64,000 nt of DNA from Comamonas aquatica NBRC 14918 (GTDB lineage Bacteria > Pseudomonadota > Gammaproteobacteria > Burkholderiales > Burkholderiaceae_C), in assembly GCF_000739875.1 (NCBI RefSeq), contig NZ_BBJR01000001.1:62001-126000 (forward strand). The letters are read 5' to 3'. This document shows, piece after piece, positions 26,929 through 36,165 of the stretch (within the stretch, counting starts at the first letter, position 1; the number at the start of each line of letters is the position of its first letter). The notes below the pieces were generated by a model. It was not told the DNA's origin and did no database searches. It saw only the letters and a program-made list of their open reading frames with translations. A program made the translations under genes and the position numbers.

Positions 26929-27666
26929 TTACATGTACATACCGCCATTGACATGCAATTCGTGGCCGGTGATGTAACCCGCGCCTTCGGAGGCCAAAAA
27001 GGCCACGGCATGTGCAATGTCGGAGGGCTTGCCCAGATCCCCCATGGGGATCTGAGAAGTCAGCGCCTTCTTCTGCTCTTCCGGCAGAACCGATGTCATA
27101 TCTGTAGCAATGAAGCCTGGCGCCACGCAGTTCACGGTGATACCGCGGCTGCCCAACTCGCGCGCCAGCGCACGGCTCATGCCGGCCACGCCGGCCTTGG
27201 CGGCCGCGTAGTTGGCCTGACCGGCATTGCCCATCGCGCCGACCACACTGGTCACGCTGATGATGCGCCCAAAGCGCTGTTTCATCATCGGGCGAATAGC
27301 CGCACGGCTGAGTCGGAAAACAGCTTGCAGGTTGGTGTCGATGACGGCGGACCAGTCGTCGTCCTTCATGCGCATGGCCAGGGTGTCGCGGGTGATGCCG
27401 GCATTGTTTACCAGCACATGCAGGCCGCCGTCGGTCTTAAGGATGTCGTCCAGCAGGGCGTCCACGCCGGCGGCGTCGTTCACGTTCAGGTTCACGCCGC
27501 GGCCGCCCTTGGCAGCCAGGGTTTCGCCGATGCGGGCCGCGCCAGCATCGGTCGTGGCCGTGCCGATCACGGTGTAGCCGCGCTCGGCCAGCTCCAGCGC
27601 AATCGCGGCACCAATGCCACGCGAGGCACCGGTCACCAGCGCCACTTGTTTCTTTTGTTCGGTCAT
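26929..27666 (-). CDS. fabG: 3-oxoacyl-ACP reductase
   Basis: FabG reduces beta-ketoacyl-ACP with NADPH. The 245-residue short-chain dehydrogenase has the dinucleotide motif VTGASRGIGAAIA near 11, NNAGITRD near 90, catalytic Ser in ISVTSVVGAMGN near 140 and the Tyr-Lys pair in YAAAKAGV near 153. The C-terminal TGHELHVNGGMYM is typical of FabG. Its start overlaps the fabD stop by 4 nt, so they are translated in coupled fashion. Confidence 0.97.
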   Translation of the reverse strand: MTEQKKQVALVTGASRGIGAAIALELAERGYTVIGTATTDAGAARIGETLAAKGGRGVNLNVNDAAGVDALLDDILKTDGGLHVLVNNAGITRDTLAMRMKDDDWSAVIDTNLQAVFRLSRAAIRPMMKQRFGRIISVTSVVGAMGNAGQANYAAAKAGVAGMSRALARELGSRGITVNCVAPGFIATDMTSVLPEEQKKALTSQIPMGDLGKPSDIAHAVAFLASEGAGYITGHELHVNGGMYM

Positions 27667-28607
27667 GCGAGCAATTCTTTCACTTCAGCCAGGGTGGCCG
27701 GGTCATACAGGGCCACGCCCACCAGGTCCGCGTCGATGCGCTTGGTCATGCCAGCCAACACCTTGCCAGGGCCGCACTCTACCAAATGCGTGATGCCACG
27801 GGCTTTCATGGCCTGCACGCATTCCACCCAACGCACGGGGCCAAAGGCTTGACGGTAGAGCGCATCGCGGATAGCAGCCGCTTCGGTTTGCACCGCCACA
27901 TCGATGTTGTTGACCACGGGGATCTGGGGCACACCCAGCTCCAGCGCCTCCAGCGCCAGCTTCAGCTTTTCGGCCGCAGGCTTCATCAGGCTGGAGTGGA
28001 AAGGGGCCGACACCGGCAGCGGCAGGGCACGCTTGGCACCCGCTTCCTTGACGGCCGCACTGGCCGCCTCGACCGCGGACTTGGAGCCAGCGATCACGGT
28101 CTGACCGGGGTCGTTGAAGTTCACGGCTTCCACCACTTCAGCACCACCCAGTTGCGCCGTCACGGCAGCGCAGACTTCGCGGACCTTATCGGCCGGCAGG
28201 CCCAGCACGGCGGCCATGGCCCCCGTGCCCACGGGCACGGCCTCCTGCATGGCGGCGGCACGCAGGCGCACCAGCGGCGCCGCCTGAGCCAGCGTCAGCA
28301 CGCCGGAGGCCACCAGGGCGGAATACTCACCCAGCGAATGGCCGGCCACCGCAGCAGGGGTCGCCCCGCCTTCAGCCTGCCACACACGCCATGCGGCGAC
28401 ACCAGCCACCAGCATCACGGGCTGGGTGTTGGTGGTCAACGCCAGGTCTTCCTTGGGGCCGTTCTTGATCAGCGCACCGATGTCTTCCCCCAGGGCGTCC
28501 GAGGCTTCCTGCAGGGTCTGGGCCACCACGGGGTGATCGCCCCAGGCATCCAGCATGCCCACCGATTGCGAGCCCTGGCCGGGAAAGACAAATACAAATT
28601 TGCTCAT
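27663..28607 (-). CDS. fabD: Malonyl-CoA:ACP transacylase
   Basis: FabD loads malonyl groups from malonyl-CoA (made by acetyl-CoA carboxylase, accBC at 45.7-47.6 kb) onto ACP. The 314-residue protein has FVFPGQGSQSVGM at the start, nucleophile Ser91 in VAGHSLGEYSAL, Arg in VRLRAAAMQEAVP and His in VSAPFHSSLM near 200. Start at 28607; in-frame codons further upstream lie in the dispersed repeat. It is in the fab operon between fabH and fabG. Confidence 0.97.
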   Translation of the reverse strand: MSKFVFVFPGQGSQSVGMLDAWGDHPVVAQTLQEASDALGEDIGALIKNGPKEDLALTTNTQPVMLVAGVAAWRVWQAEGGATPAAVAGHSLGEYSALVASGVLTLAQAAPLVRLRAAAMQEAVPVGTGAMAAVLGLPADKVREVCAAVTAQLGGAEVVEAVNFNDPGQTVIAGSKSAVEAASAAVKEAGAKRALPLPVSAPFHSSLMKPAAEKLKLALEALELGVPQIPVVNNIDVAVQTEAAAIRDALYRQAFGPVRWVECVQAMKARGITHLVECGPGKVLAGMTKRIDADLVGVALYDPATLAEVKELLA

Positions 28608-28636
28608 ATTGCGGTCTCTCATTCTTCGTAAAAACA

Positions 28637-28676
28637 GGCTTAAACGCTTGCACAGCAAGCGCTTACAGCTACATAT
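28637..28676 (-). repeat. Dispersed hairpin repeat, copy 4, overlapping the end of fabH
   Basis: The minus strand reads ATGTAGCTGTAAGCGCTTGC, then TGTGCAAGCGTTTAAGC. The arms GCGCTTGC and GCAAGCGT are inverted. The ATG and TAG at its start are the last fabH codon and stop, so the repeat forms the fabH-fabD junction of the operon mRNA. Confidence 0.65.
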
Positions 28677-29646
28677 TCAAAAGCACCGCACCCCAGGTGA
28701 AGCCCCCGCCCACCCCTTCCAGCAGCACGGTCTGACCGGGCTTGACCTGGCCGTTGCGCACGCCATGGTCCAGCGCCAGCGGGATCGAGGCCGCCGAGGT
28801 GTTGCCATGCTGGTCCACGGTGACGATCACCTTGTCCATGGGCAACTTGAGCTTGCGGGCCGTGCTCTGCATGATGCGGATGTTGGCCTGGTGGGGAATC
28901 AGCCAGTCGATGTCGGCATCGGTCTTGCCCGCTTTTTCCAGCGTGGCACGCGCCGCTTTTTCCAGCACGCCCACGGCCAGCTTGAACACCGCCTGACCGT
29001 CCATGGTCAGCAGGGGCGAGCCCAGCACCTGACCTCCCGAGACGTTGCCGGGCACGCACAGGATGCCGACGTGGCTGCCATCGGCGTGCAGGTCGCTGGC
29101 CAGGATGCCTGGCGCGTCGGAAGCCTCCAGCACCACGGCACCGGCGCCGTCACCAAACAGCACGCAGGTGGTGCGGTCGCTGAAATCCAGGATGCGGCTG
29201 AACACCTCGGCCCCGACCACCAGCGCACGGCGGGCCCCACCGGAGCGGATCATGGCGTCGGCCACGGTCAAGGCATAGACAAAACCGCTGCACACGGCCT
29301 GCACGTCAAAGGCTGCACAGCCGTTGGCACCCAGCTTGTTCTGCAAGATGCAGGCGGTGGAAGGGAACACCATGTCGGGCGTCGAGGTCGCGACGATGAT
29401 GAGGTCGATGTCCTGCGGCGCCAGGCCTGCGGCCTCCAGCGCCTTGCGCGAAGCCTCCAGCGCCAGATCGCTGCTGCTGGTGGCAGCATCGGCAAAGTGG
29501 CGCGCCTCGATGCCGGTGCGCTCCACGATCCATTCGTGCGAAGTCTCAATCCCACGTTCAGCCAGCTCGGCCGCCAAATCGTGGTTGGTCAGACGGCGCG
29601 GAGGCAGATAGCTGCCCGTGCCGGTAATGCGTGCGTAACGTGTCAT
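28669..29646 (-). CDS. fabH: Beta-ketoacyl-ACP synthase III
   Basis: FabH starts fatty-acid synthesis by condensing acetyl-CoA with malonyl-ACP. The 325-residue protein has the Cys-His-Asn triad: Cys119 in [13 protein letters not shown], His in [10 protein letters not shown] near 250 and Asn in [14 protein letters not shown] near 280. [16 protein letters not shown] marks the N-terminus and [13 protein letters not shown] the C-terminus. It follows plsX by 6 nt. The stop codon falls inside the dispersed repeat described at 28637-28676. Confidence 0.97.
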   Translation of the reverse strand: MTRYARITGTGSYLPPRRLTNHDLAAELAERGIETSHEWIVERTGIEARHFADAATSSSDLALEASRKALEAAGLAPQDIDLIIVATSTPDMVFPSTACILQNKLGANGCAAFDVQAVCSGFVYALTVADAMIRSGGARRALVVGAEVFSRILDFSDRTTCVLFGDGAGAVVLEASDAPGILASDLHADGSHVGILCVPGNVSGGQVLGSPLLTMDGQAVFKLAVGVLEKAARATLEKAGKTDADIDWLIPHQANIRIMQSTARKLKLPMDKVIVTVDQHGNTSAASIPLALDHGVRNGQVKPGQTVLLEGVGGGFTWGAVLLNM

Positions 29647-29652
29647 CTCGTC

Positions 29653-30705
29653 TCAATCTGCCGCAGCAGCAGGCGCGGAAGGGGTTCCCGACGCCGCCAA
29701 CAGCGTGGCCGCCTGGGCAATCCGACCTTGCACACGGTCTAGAAGGTTGTTGCGGGCTGCATCATAAGCGCGGTTGAGCGCATGCTCGTAAGCCGACTTG
29801 TCTGCGGAACCATGGCTCTTGAACACCAGGCCGCGCAGGCCCAGCAAGGCAGCGCCGTTGTAGCGGCGGTGATCCATGCGCTTCATCAGCGCTTTTAGCA
29901 CCGGATAGGCCACGATGGCCGCAAGTTTCGTCAAGATATTGCGCTTGAATTCGGTCTTCAAACCACCCACGATCATGGCGGCCACGCCTTCGGAGGCCTT
30001 CAACGCCACGTTGCCGACAAAACCGTCACACACGACGATGTCCACGTTGCCCTTGAAGATATCGTTGCCTTCCACATTGCCGATGAACTGGATGGCCTTG
30101 GCATCACCCGCCGCGCGCAGCAGTTCGCCCGTGCGCTTGATGACTTCGTTGCCCTTGATGGCTTCCTCACCGATGTTCAGCAAGCCCACCGAAGGTTCGG
30201 CATGGCCGGCGTCCAGCGCTGTCACCAGCGCCGAGCCCATGACGGCAAACTGCAACAGGTGCTCGGGCTGGCAATCCACATTGGCCCCCAGGTCCAGCAC
30301 CGTGGTGGCGCCACCCTGGTCGTTGGGCAGTTGCGTGGCAATCGCCGGGCGGTCGATGCCATCCATGGTCTTGAGCAGGTAGCGCGATACGGCCATCAAG
30401 GCGCCGGTGTTGCCGGCGGACACCGCCACCTGGGCCTTGCCATCCTTGACCAACTGGATGGTCACGCGCATCGAGGAATCCTTCTTGCGACGCAAGGCGA
30501 CCTCGACGGCGTCGTCCATGGTCACCACTTCCGAGGCATGCACGATCTCGGCGCGCTCATGCGCCTGCCACCCCGCAAACGCTTGCGGCAGGCCGACCAG
30601 CAGCAAGCGCACATCCGGGTGGGTGGTGAGAAATTGGCGGCACGCGGGGAACGTGACGCTGGGGCCGTGGTCGCCCCCCATGCAATCGACTGCCAGTGTG
30701 ATCAT
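29653..30705 (-). CDS. plsX: Phosphate acyltransferase PlsX
   Basis: PlsX converts acyl-ACP to acyl-phosphate for phospholipid synthesis. The 350-residue protein has [16 protein letters not shown] at the N-terminus, [20 protein letters not shown] near 100, [10 protein letters not shown] near 135, [16 protein letters not shown] near 175 and [14 protein letters not shown] near 235. A short Ala/Pro tail follows. The start is placed at 30705 because homology begins there; a longer frame runs to 30738. A terminator between rpmF and plsX suggests that plsX also has its own promoter. Confidence 0.96.
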   Translation of the reverse strand: MITLAVDCMGGDHGPSVTFPACRQFLTTHPDVRLLLVGLPQAFAGWQAHERAEIVHASEVVTMDDAVEVALRRKKDSSMRVTIQLVKDGKAQVAVSAGNTGALMAVSRYLLKTMDGIDRPAIATQLPNDQGGATTVLDLGANVDCQPEHLLQFAVMGSALVTALDAGHAEPSVGLLNIGEEAIKGNEVIKRTGELLRAAGDAKAIQFIGNVEGNDIFKGNVDIVVCDGFVGNVALKASEGVAAMIVGGLKTEFKRNILTKLAAIVAYPVLKALMKRMDHRRYNGAALLGLRGLVFKSHGSADKSAYEHALNRAYDAARNNLLDRVQGRIAQAATLLAASGTPSAPAAAAD

Positions 30706-30773
30706 GAATAGCATTACCCGTCTGCACGAGACCGGCAACCAGTGACTAATAAATAAGCGGCATTAAAAAGCAC

Positions 30774-30810
30774 AAAAGCCCGAGCTACAACAAAAGTAGC
30801 TGCGGGCCTT
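30774..30810 (-). terminator. Terminator-like hairpin after rpmF
   Basis: On the minus strand AAGGCCCGCAGCTAC pairs imperfectly with GTAGCTCGGGCTT around a 7-nt loop, followed by TTGTG. It lies 18 nt past the rpmF stop. The broken T run suggests partial read-through into plsX. Confidence 0.6.
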
Positions 30811-30827
30811 GGGTCAGCCGAGGCGAA

Positions 30828-31010
30828 TTAGGCTTCGGACTTGTTCTTCAGCACTTGACGGCCACGGTACACGCCGTTGGGGCTGATGTGGTGACGCAGG
30901 TGCACTTCACCGGTGGTGGTTTCCACAGCGATGCCGGGCACATTCAGAGCGTTGTGCGAACGGTGCATGCCGCGCTTGGAAGGGGACTTTTTGTTTTGCT
31001 GAACAGCCAT
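30828..31010 (-). CDS. rpmF: 50S ribosomal protein L32
   Basis: L32 is a small protein of the large ribosomal subunit. The 60-residue basic sequence begins [20 protein letters not shown] and ends in [15 protein letters not shown], the usual bacterial L32 pattern without zinc cysteines. It lies between yceD and plsX, the widely conserved yceD-rpmF-plsX-fab arrangement that links ribosome and lipid synthesis. Confidence 0.98.
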   Translation of the reverse strand: MAVQQNKKSPSKRGMHRSHNALNVPGIAVETTTGEVHLRHHISPNGVYRGRQVLKNKSEA

Positions 31011-31262
31011 GATGGCTCCTGGTCTTGAAAGGGTTGGTGAAAAACGCGATCAGCCCATTAAAGACACGAGGGGGTTTCGCGCGAAGCCCCCGATTATAGC
31101 TCAAACCCTTGGAACAAAGCGAACCACCCCGCAACTTGGCAAGATGACCTCGGTACGCACCGGTTCACACCACGTGTCTTCCACAGCTTGGTCGCCGGGT
31201 TACCCACAGCACACCAACAGGAAACCGCCTTGCGGCGGCTTGCAACTGATCACCAAAAAACG

Positions 31263-31817
31263 TCAGTCTTGGCCGCCATTCTTGCGCAGCCCGGCCAACA
31301 CTGCAAACGGATTGGTCTTTTCCGTGACGGCCTGCTCAAAGTCTTCATCGCTGGAGGCCATGGGCACCACGGCCGGGCACACCTCGTGCATAGGCACCAG
31401 GGGCAGCTCCATCAGCAACTCATCCTCGATCAGCTCGCGCAGGTTAAAGTCCTTGCTGATAGCCAGCAGGTCTTCTTCCGCTTCGTCATCCAGAACTTCG
31501 GCCGTGGCCTCGTCCTTCACAAAGCGGAAGGAGCGCTCGGCATGCAGCGCAATCTCGGCCACTTCCAGGCAGCGCTGGCAGACCATGGGCACGCTGCAGT
31601 CGGCCTGCAGGTGCAGCCAGATGTGGCCCGCGCCACCCATTTCGGCCACATGCTCGCCTTCGGCACTCCAGGTGACGACCGCTGCATCCTGCACCGGAGC
31701 TTGCGCCTCCTGCTGCAGACGCTCATACATCGATAGCGGATCCTGACCTTCCAGCAGCGCGCCAGCCTTGGCAAACGCGGCCACATCAAGGTGATCCGGA
31801 GAAAAGTCCTTGCTCAT
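31263..31817 (-). CDS. yceD: YceD/DUF177 family protein
   Basis: Bacterial YceD (DUF177) proteins precede rpmF and, in plants, a relative affects 23S rRNA accumulation; the bacterial role is not settled. The 184-residue protein has the family's Cys pair in PMVCQRCLEV near 90 and the acidic DLLAISKDFNLRELIEDELL block near 133. PLVPMHEVC supplies a third cysteine. It is acidic and soluble. The gap of 252 nt before rpmF contains two GC-rich hairpins (31070-31091 and 31224-31243). The start at 31817 is 25 nt from the divergent maf gene. Confidence 0.92.
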   Translation of the reverse strand: MSKDFSPDHLDVAAFAKAGALLEGQDPLSMYERLQQEAQAPVQDAAVVTWSAEGEHVAEMGGAGHIWLHLQADCSVPMVCQRCLEVAEIALHAERSFRFVKDEATAEVLDDEAEEDLLAISKDFNLRELIEDELLMELPLVPMHEVCPAVVPMASSDEDFEQAVTEKTNPFAVLAGLRKNGGQD

Positions 31818-31842
31818 GGCGGCAGTGTAAGAGAATCCCAGC

Positions 31843-32445
31843 ATGTCTGAATCCCACACCCCACAGCGCCCCTTGATCCTGGGGTCCACCTCCCGCTACC
31901 GCCGCGAACTGGTGGAGCGCCTGAACCTGTCCTTCACCACCGTTTCGCCAGAAGTCGACGAAACCCCGCTGCCCGGCGAAGCCCCCGGCGCGCTGGCCCT
32001 GCGCCTGGCCCTGGCCAAGGCCCATGCCGTGGCCGCCCTGCACCCCGAAGCCATCGTGATCGGCTCCGACCAGGTCTCGGACCTGCACGGCCAGCCCATG
32101 GGCAAGCCCGGCACGCACGAGCGCGCGGTCGAGATGCTGCGCGCCATGCGCGGCCAGACGGTGATGTTCCACACGGCCGTGGCCGTGGTGTGCCAAGCCA
32201 CCGGATTTGCACAAAGCGATGTCGCCGTCATCCGGACCGTGTTCCGCAGCGACCTGAGCGACGACGCGATCGAGCGCTACCTGCGTGCCGAGCAGCCCTA
32301 CGACTGCGCCGGCAGCGCCAAGAGCGAAGGCCTGGGCATCAGCCTGCTGGACGCCATCCACAGCGACGACCCCACCGCCCTGATCGGCCTGCCCATGATC
32401 CGCACCTGCCGCATGGTGCGCGCCGCCGGGATTGCACTGCCATGA
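31843..32445 (+). CDS. yceF: Maf-like nucleotide pyrophosphatase (YceF type)
   Basis: Maf proteins hydrolyse non-canonical nucleoside triphosphates; the YceF group prefers 7-methyl-GTP. The 200-residue protein has ILGSTSRYRRELVERL at the start, the metal-site Glu in SPEVDETPLPGE near 40 and IVIGSDQVSDLHG near 68. The C-terminal SLLDAIHSDDPTALIGLPMI is typical of YceF. It is divergent from yceD across only 25 nt, so their promoters overlap. Its stop overlaps the start of the next gene by 4 nt. Confidence 0.94.
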   Translation: MSESHTPQRPLILGSTSRYRRELVERLNLSFTTVSPEVDETPLPGEAPGALALRLALAKAHAVAALHPEAIVIGSDQVSDLHGQPMGKPGTHERAVEMLRAMRGQTVMFHTAVAVVCQATGFAQSDVAVIRTVFRSDLSDDAIERYLRAEQPYDCAGSAKSEGLGISLLDAIHSDDPTALIGLPMIRTCRMVRAAGIALP

Positions 32446-33215
32446 GTACACCGGGCACGCTGTACCTGGTCCCCGCGCCGCTGGACTTTGGCTGCGCCAC
32501 GCAATCCCCCATCACCGATGTGCTGCCGGAGCTGACGCTGCGCACCGCCGCGCGCCTGCAGCACTGGGTGTGCGAGAACGCCAAGAGCACCCGCGCCTAC
32601 CTCAAGCGCGTGGGCGAGCACCACCCCCTGGCCGTGCCGCTGCAGCAGATGCAACTGCAGGAGCTGCCGCGCGAAGCCCATAAAAAAGGCGACCACGGTG
32701 GCCAGGGTGGCGCGGTGTTTGATGCCAAGGCCCTGCTGGCACCCGCCCTGGCGGGCCACGACATGGGCCTGGTCAGCGAAGCCGGCATGCCCGCCGTCGC
32801 CGACCCCGGCAGCTCCATCGTGCGCGCGGCGCACGATGCCGGCATCCCGGTGGTGCCACTGGTCGGCCCCGTGTCGCTGCTGATGACCCTGGCGGCCAGT
32901 GGCCTGAACGGCCAGAACTTCGCCTTTGTCGGCTACCTGCCCCAGGACGCCGCCCAGCGCGTGCAGCGCATCAAGGAACTGGAGCAGCTGGCCCAGCGCC
33001 ACAACCAGGCCCAGCTGTTCATCGAAACGCCCTACCGCAACCCGGCCCTGTGGCAGGCGCTGCTGGGCAGCCTGCAAGCCGGCACCCGACTGGCCCTGGC
33101 CAGCGGACTGACACTGGAAAGCGCGCGCATTGCCAGCCGCAGCGTGAAGGACTGGAAGCAGCTGGGCACCGAGCCGGACAACCGCACCCCGGTGGTGTTT
33201 GCCATCGGCCAATAG
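32442..33215 (+). CDS. SAM-dependent methyltransferase of the tetrapyrrole-methylase/RsmI superfamily
   Basis: This 257-residue protein resembles a compact RsmI-like rRNA methyltransferase. It starts GTLYLVPAPLDFG, has the LVSEAGMPAVADPGSSIVRA segment near 108 and VPLVGPVSLLMTLAASGLNG near 133, followed by GYLPQDAAQRVQRI and FIETPYRN. The SAM pocket pattern (SEAGMPAVADPG) matches RsmI, in which E. coli methylates C1402 of 16S rRNA. Residues typical of RsmI's extreme N-terminus (TPIGN-D) are replaced here by VPAPLD, so a different RNA target is possible. It overlaps maf by 4 nt and is probably cotranscribed. Confidence 0.85.
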   Translation: MSTPGTLYLVPAPLDFGCATQSPITDVLPELTLRTAARLQHWVCENAKSTRAYLKRVGEHHPLAVPLQQMQLQELPREAHKKGDHGGQGGAVFDAKALLAPALAGHDMGLVSEAGMPAVADPGSSIVRAAHDAGIPVVPLVGPVSLLMTLAASGLNGQNFAFVGYLPQDAAQRVQRIKELEQLAQRHNQAQLFIETPYRNPALWQALLGSLQAGTRLALASGLTLESARIASRSVKDWKQLGTEPDNRTPVVFAIGQ

Positions 33216-33230
33216 GCAGCCACCAAAACC

Positions 33231-33316
33231 AGAGCGCCTTGCGCTTGGTCTGCAAAGCTTTCAGGGTTAAAACCATCTGAAAACCACAGCAGACCAGCGC
33301 AAGGCGCTCTTTTTTT
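33231..33316 (+). terminator. Unusually long intrinsic terminator with a nested hairpin
   Basis: The arms 33231-33252 and 33290-33310 are complementary over 21 bp with one bulge. The 37-nt loop contains an inner stem (TTTCAG/CTGAAA). Six T residues follow on the plus strand. It ends the maf-methyltransferase operon and lies between convergent transcription units. Confidence 0.85.
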
Positions 33317-33353
33317 ATGCAGACCCGACGCCGCCGCAGCGGCGGGCTGACGA

Positions 33354-34394
33354 TCAGCGGATGGCGGGCAGCATGCCGTGCAGCGCATCCACCGCACCGC
33401 CGCCCACGGCAGCGCCAAAGCGCTTGGCAAAGCGCTCGGCAATGTTCTCGCTGCGCGTGTAGTCGATCACCTGCTCGGCCTGCACCACGTCGCGGGCCAC
33501 GCTGTCCAGGGTACCGTACTTGTCGGCCAGGCCCTGCTCAATCGCTTCCTGGCCCGTCCAGAACAGGCCGCTGAAGGTGTCATCGGTTTCCTTCAGGCGC
33601 TCGCCACGCCCCTGGCGCACCACGTCGATGAACTGCTGGTGGATCTGGTTCAGCATGGTCTGCGCATGGGCGCGCTGCCCAGGCTCCAACGGGCTGAAGG
33701 GGTCCAGCATGCCCTTGTTGCTGCCGGCGGTCAGCAGGCGGCGCTCCACGCCCAGCTTGTCCATGGCGCCGGTGAAGCCAAAGCCGTCCATCAGCACGCC
33801 AATGCTGCCGACGATGCTGGCCTTGTCGACAAAAATCTCGTCCGCGGCAGCGGCGATGTAGTAGGCCGCCGAGGCACAGGTCTCCCCGACCACAGCGTAA
33901 ATGGGTTTCTGGTGCTGGGCCTTCAGGCGGCGGATTTCGTCGTTGATCATGCCGGCCTGCACGGGGCTGCCGCCGGGCGAATTGATCATCAGCACCAGGG
34001 CGCGCGAGCCCTGGTCTTCCAGCGCGCTGCGCATGGCGGCGATGATGAATTCCGCATTCGCGTTCGCATCGCTGGCGATGGCGCCCTTGATCTCGACCAC
34101 CGCCGTGTGCGGCCCACTCATCGCCGCTGTGGCGCTGTCACGCCCCAGCCACCAGAACGCGGCCAGAAAGGCGCCCAGCCAGGCAAAGCGCCAGAAGATG
34201 CGCCAGCGCCGCGCGGCGCGCTGCTCGCGCACCGTGGCGAACACCAGGCGCTCCAGCACATCCCGCTCCCAGCCCGGAGCGGCAGGCGCCGCCGCCTGCG
34301 GGGCACCCGATGCGGCACGCGCCCACAGGTCCTGCCCCGGCTGCGGTTCAGACGATGGAAACCCCTCGCGATCGGGGGTGGATGGAGTGCTCAT
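33354..34394 (-). CDS. sppA: Signal peptide peptidase SppA, S49 family (short form)
   Basis: SppA is an inner-membrane serine protease that degrades cleaved signal peptides and other membrane peptides on the periplasmic side. The 346-residue protein has a Pro/Ala-rich cytoplasmic head, one membrane helix at about 66-83, then the S49 domain with NSPGGSPVQAG near 140, catalytic Ser in GETCASAAYYIA near 173 and the general-base Lys in FVDKASIVGSIG near 190. It is the short form of about 330 residues, not the 618-residue E. coli enzyme. It shares an upstream operon with a HAD phosphatase and rluC. Confidence 0.94.
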   Translation of the reverse strand: MSTPSTPDREGFPSSEPQPGQDLWARAASGAPQAAAPAAPGWERDVLERLVFATVREQRAARRWRIFWRFAWLGAFLAAFWWLGRDSATAAMSGPHTAVVEIKGAIASDANANAEFIIAAMRSALEDQGSRALVLMINSPGGSPVQAGMINDEIRRLKAQHQKPIYAVVGETCASAAYYIAAAADEIFVDKASIVGSIGVLMDGFGFTGAMDKLGVERRLLTAGSNKGMLDPFSPLEPGQRAHAQTMLNQIHQQFIDVVRQGRGERLKETDDTFSGLFWTGQEAIEQGLADKYGTLDSVARDVVQAEQVIDYTRSENIAERFAKRFGAAVGGGAVDALHGMLPAIR

Positions 34395-34472
34395 GGGTGC
34401 TCTATTCTCAAAATCAGGCCAGAACGGCAGTATGCCAGCGCGGCCGCGGGCAGCGGGGGCAAAGTGCGCCGC

Positions 34473-35132
34473 TCAGGCATTGCTGCGCAGCCACTGGTGC
34501 AAGTCTGCGACATCCGCCGCCACGTGCAGAGGCTGGCAGGCCTGCAGGTCCCGGGGGTCGTGCGCGCCATAGGCCACCGCCACGCTGGCGCAACCGGCGT
34601 TGCGCGCCATCTGCAGGTCGTGCGTGGTGTCGCCAATCATCAGCAGGCGCTCGGGCGGCACGTCCAGCTCGGCCATCAGCTCCTGCAGCATCAGCGGATG
34701 GGGTTTGCCGGCGGTCTCATCGGCCGTGCGCGAGCTGTCGAACATGCCGCGCAGGTCGGCATGCTGCAGCGCCTCGTTCAGCCCGCGGCGGCTCTTGCCC
34801 GTGGCCACGGCCAGCCAGTGCCCGCGCTCGCGCAGCGCTTCCAGCATGGGCAGCACGCCGGCAAACAGGGTGATCAGCTCCTGCTGCTTCAGATAGTGGT
34901 AGCGGTAGCGGTTGGCCAGGTCGTTGTACTTGTCCTGGGGCACGTCGGGCGCGGCATGGGCCAAGGCCGGCAGCAGCGCCATCCCGATCACGTACGAGGC
35001 CTGGGCGTCCGACGGCACCGTGCCGCCGACATCGGCCACCGCCAGCTGGATGCTGCGGGTGATCGCCGCGGTGGAGTCGAACAGGGTGCCGTCCCAATCG
35101 AAGGCGATCAAATCAAATTTACGAGCAGACAT
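34473..35132 (-). CDS. HAD-IA family phosphatase (phosphoglycolate-phosphatase-like)
   Basis: The 219-residue protein is a haloacid-dehalogenase phosphatase. Motif I is FDWDGTLFDST with nucleophile Asp12 and general acid Asp14. Motif II is VATGKS near 115, motif III the Lys in AGKPHP, and motif IV MIGDTTHDLQMA. A helical cap is inserted between motifs I and II. Phosphoglycolate phosphatases have this layout, but substrate cannot be read from sequence. It follows rluC by 28 nt and precedes sppA by 78 nt. The rluC-HAD-sppA order recurs in beta-proteobacteria. Confidence 0.9.
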   Translation of the reverse strand: MSARKFDLIAFDWDGTLFDSTAAITRSIQLAVADVGGTVPSDAQASYVIGMALLPALAHAAPDVPQDKYNDLANRYRYHYLKQQELITLFAGVLPMLEALRERGHWLAVATGKSRRGLNEALQHADLRGMFDSSRTADETAGKPHPLMLQELMAELDVPPERLLMIGDTTHDLQMARNAGCASVAVAYGAHDPRDLQACQPLHVAADVADLHQWLRSNA

Positions 35133-35160
35133 CGCAATACCGTTCTAGGTTGCTGGCCAA

Positions 35161-36165
35161 TCAGGCCACAAATTCCGCCAGCTCTGGCGGCAGCTCGGCC
35201 CGCAGCTCAATGCGCTCGTCCGTGGCCGGATGGTTGAACTGCAGGCGCCAGGCATGCAGGAACATGCGCTTCAGCCCCTGCTTGGGCAGGCGCTTGTTCA
35301 GGTCGAAATCACCATACTTGTCGTCTCCCGCAATCGCATGCCCTTGCGAGGCCAGGTGCACGCGGATCTGGTGGGTGCGACCGGTCTTGATGGTGACTTC
35401 CAGCAAACTCATCGCCGGCAGCCCCTGCAGCGGGCGCGGCGCATGCTGGCTGCGCACCTTCACCAGGGTCAGGGCCCGCATGGCATCGGGATCGTCGGCC
35501 GTGGTGGTGCGCACACGGCGCTCCCCGTCGGGCAGCAGGTATTTGTGCAGCGGGGTGTCGATCACCTTCTTGTTGGCCGGCCAGACGCCGGGCACCAGGG
35601 CCAGGTAGGTCTTGCCGGTTTCGCGCTCGCGGAACTGGTCCTGCAGCTTGGTCAGCGCCGAGCGCTTCTTGGCCACCAACAGGATGCCCGAAGTCTCGCG
35701 GTCCAGCCGGTGCACCAGCTCCAGGAACTTGGCCTGGGGCCGCGCCTGGCGCAGTTGCTCGATCACACCGAAGCTCACGCCGGAGCCGCCATGCACGGCC
35801 ACGCCGGCCGGCTTGTCCAGTGCGATCAGGTGGTCATCCTCAAACAGGATGGGAAACTCGCGCGCGGGCGCAGGACGCTCGGCCTTTTCCTGCACCCTGT
35901 CGGAAATGCGCACCGGCGGCACGCGCACCACATCCCCAGCTTCCACTCGGGTATCGGCGTGGCAGCGCCCCTTGTTGATGCGCACTTCGCCGCTGCGGAT
36001 GATGCGGTAGACATGGGTCTTGGGCACGCCTTTCAGGTGGCGCATCAGAAAGTTATCCAGGCGCTGGCCGGCACCATCTTCGTCCACCGCAATCAACCGT
36101 ACAGCGGAAGCTGCGGGGTTCTGGGTAGGTTCTGGGGGCTGTTTGCCCTCTATAATGTGTTTCAC
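35161..36165 (-). CDS. rluC: 23S rRNA pseudouridine synthase RluC
   Basis: RluC converts uridines at positions 955, 2504 and 2580 (E. coli numbering) of 23S rRNA. The 334-residue protein has an N-terminal S4 domain (GQRLDNFLMRHLKGVPKTHV to VRINKGRCHADTRVEAGDVV), the catalytic Asp in LVHRLDRETSGILLVAK near 165, and the C-terminal motif KTGRTHQIRVHLASQGHAIA. A GTG start at 36165 is proposed because it places the N-terminus near that of E. coli RluC. An ATG at 36222 in the same frame is an alternative. It is divergent from rne, as in E. coli, and the rne -10 box lies inside its 5' end. Confidence 0.92.
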   Translation of the reverse strand: MKHIIEGKQPPEPTQNPAASAVRLIAVDEDGAGQRLDNFLMRHLKGVPKTHVYRIIRSGEVRINKGRCHADTRVEAGDVVRVPPVRISDRVQEKAERPAPAREFPILFEDDHLIALDKPAGVAVHGGSGVSFGVIEQLRQARPQAKFLELVHRLDRETSGILLVAKKRSALTKLQDQFRERETGKTYLALVPGVWPANKKVIDTPLHKYLLPDGERRVRTTTADDPDAMRALTLVKVRSQHAPRPLQGLPAMSLLEVTIKTGRTHQIRVHLASQGHAIAGDDKYGDFDLNKRLPKQGLKRMFLHAWRLQFNHPATDERIELRAELPPELAEFVA

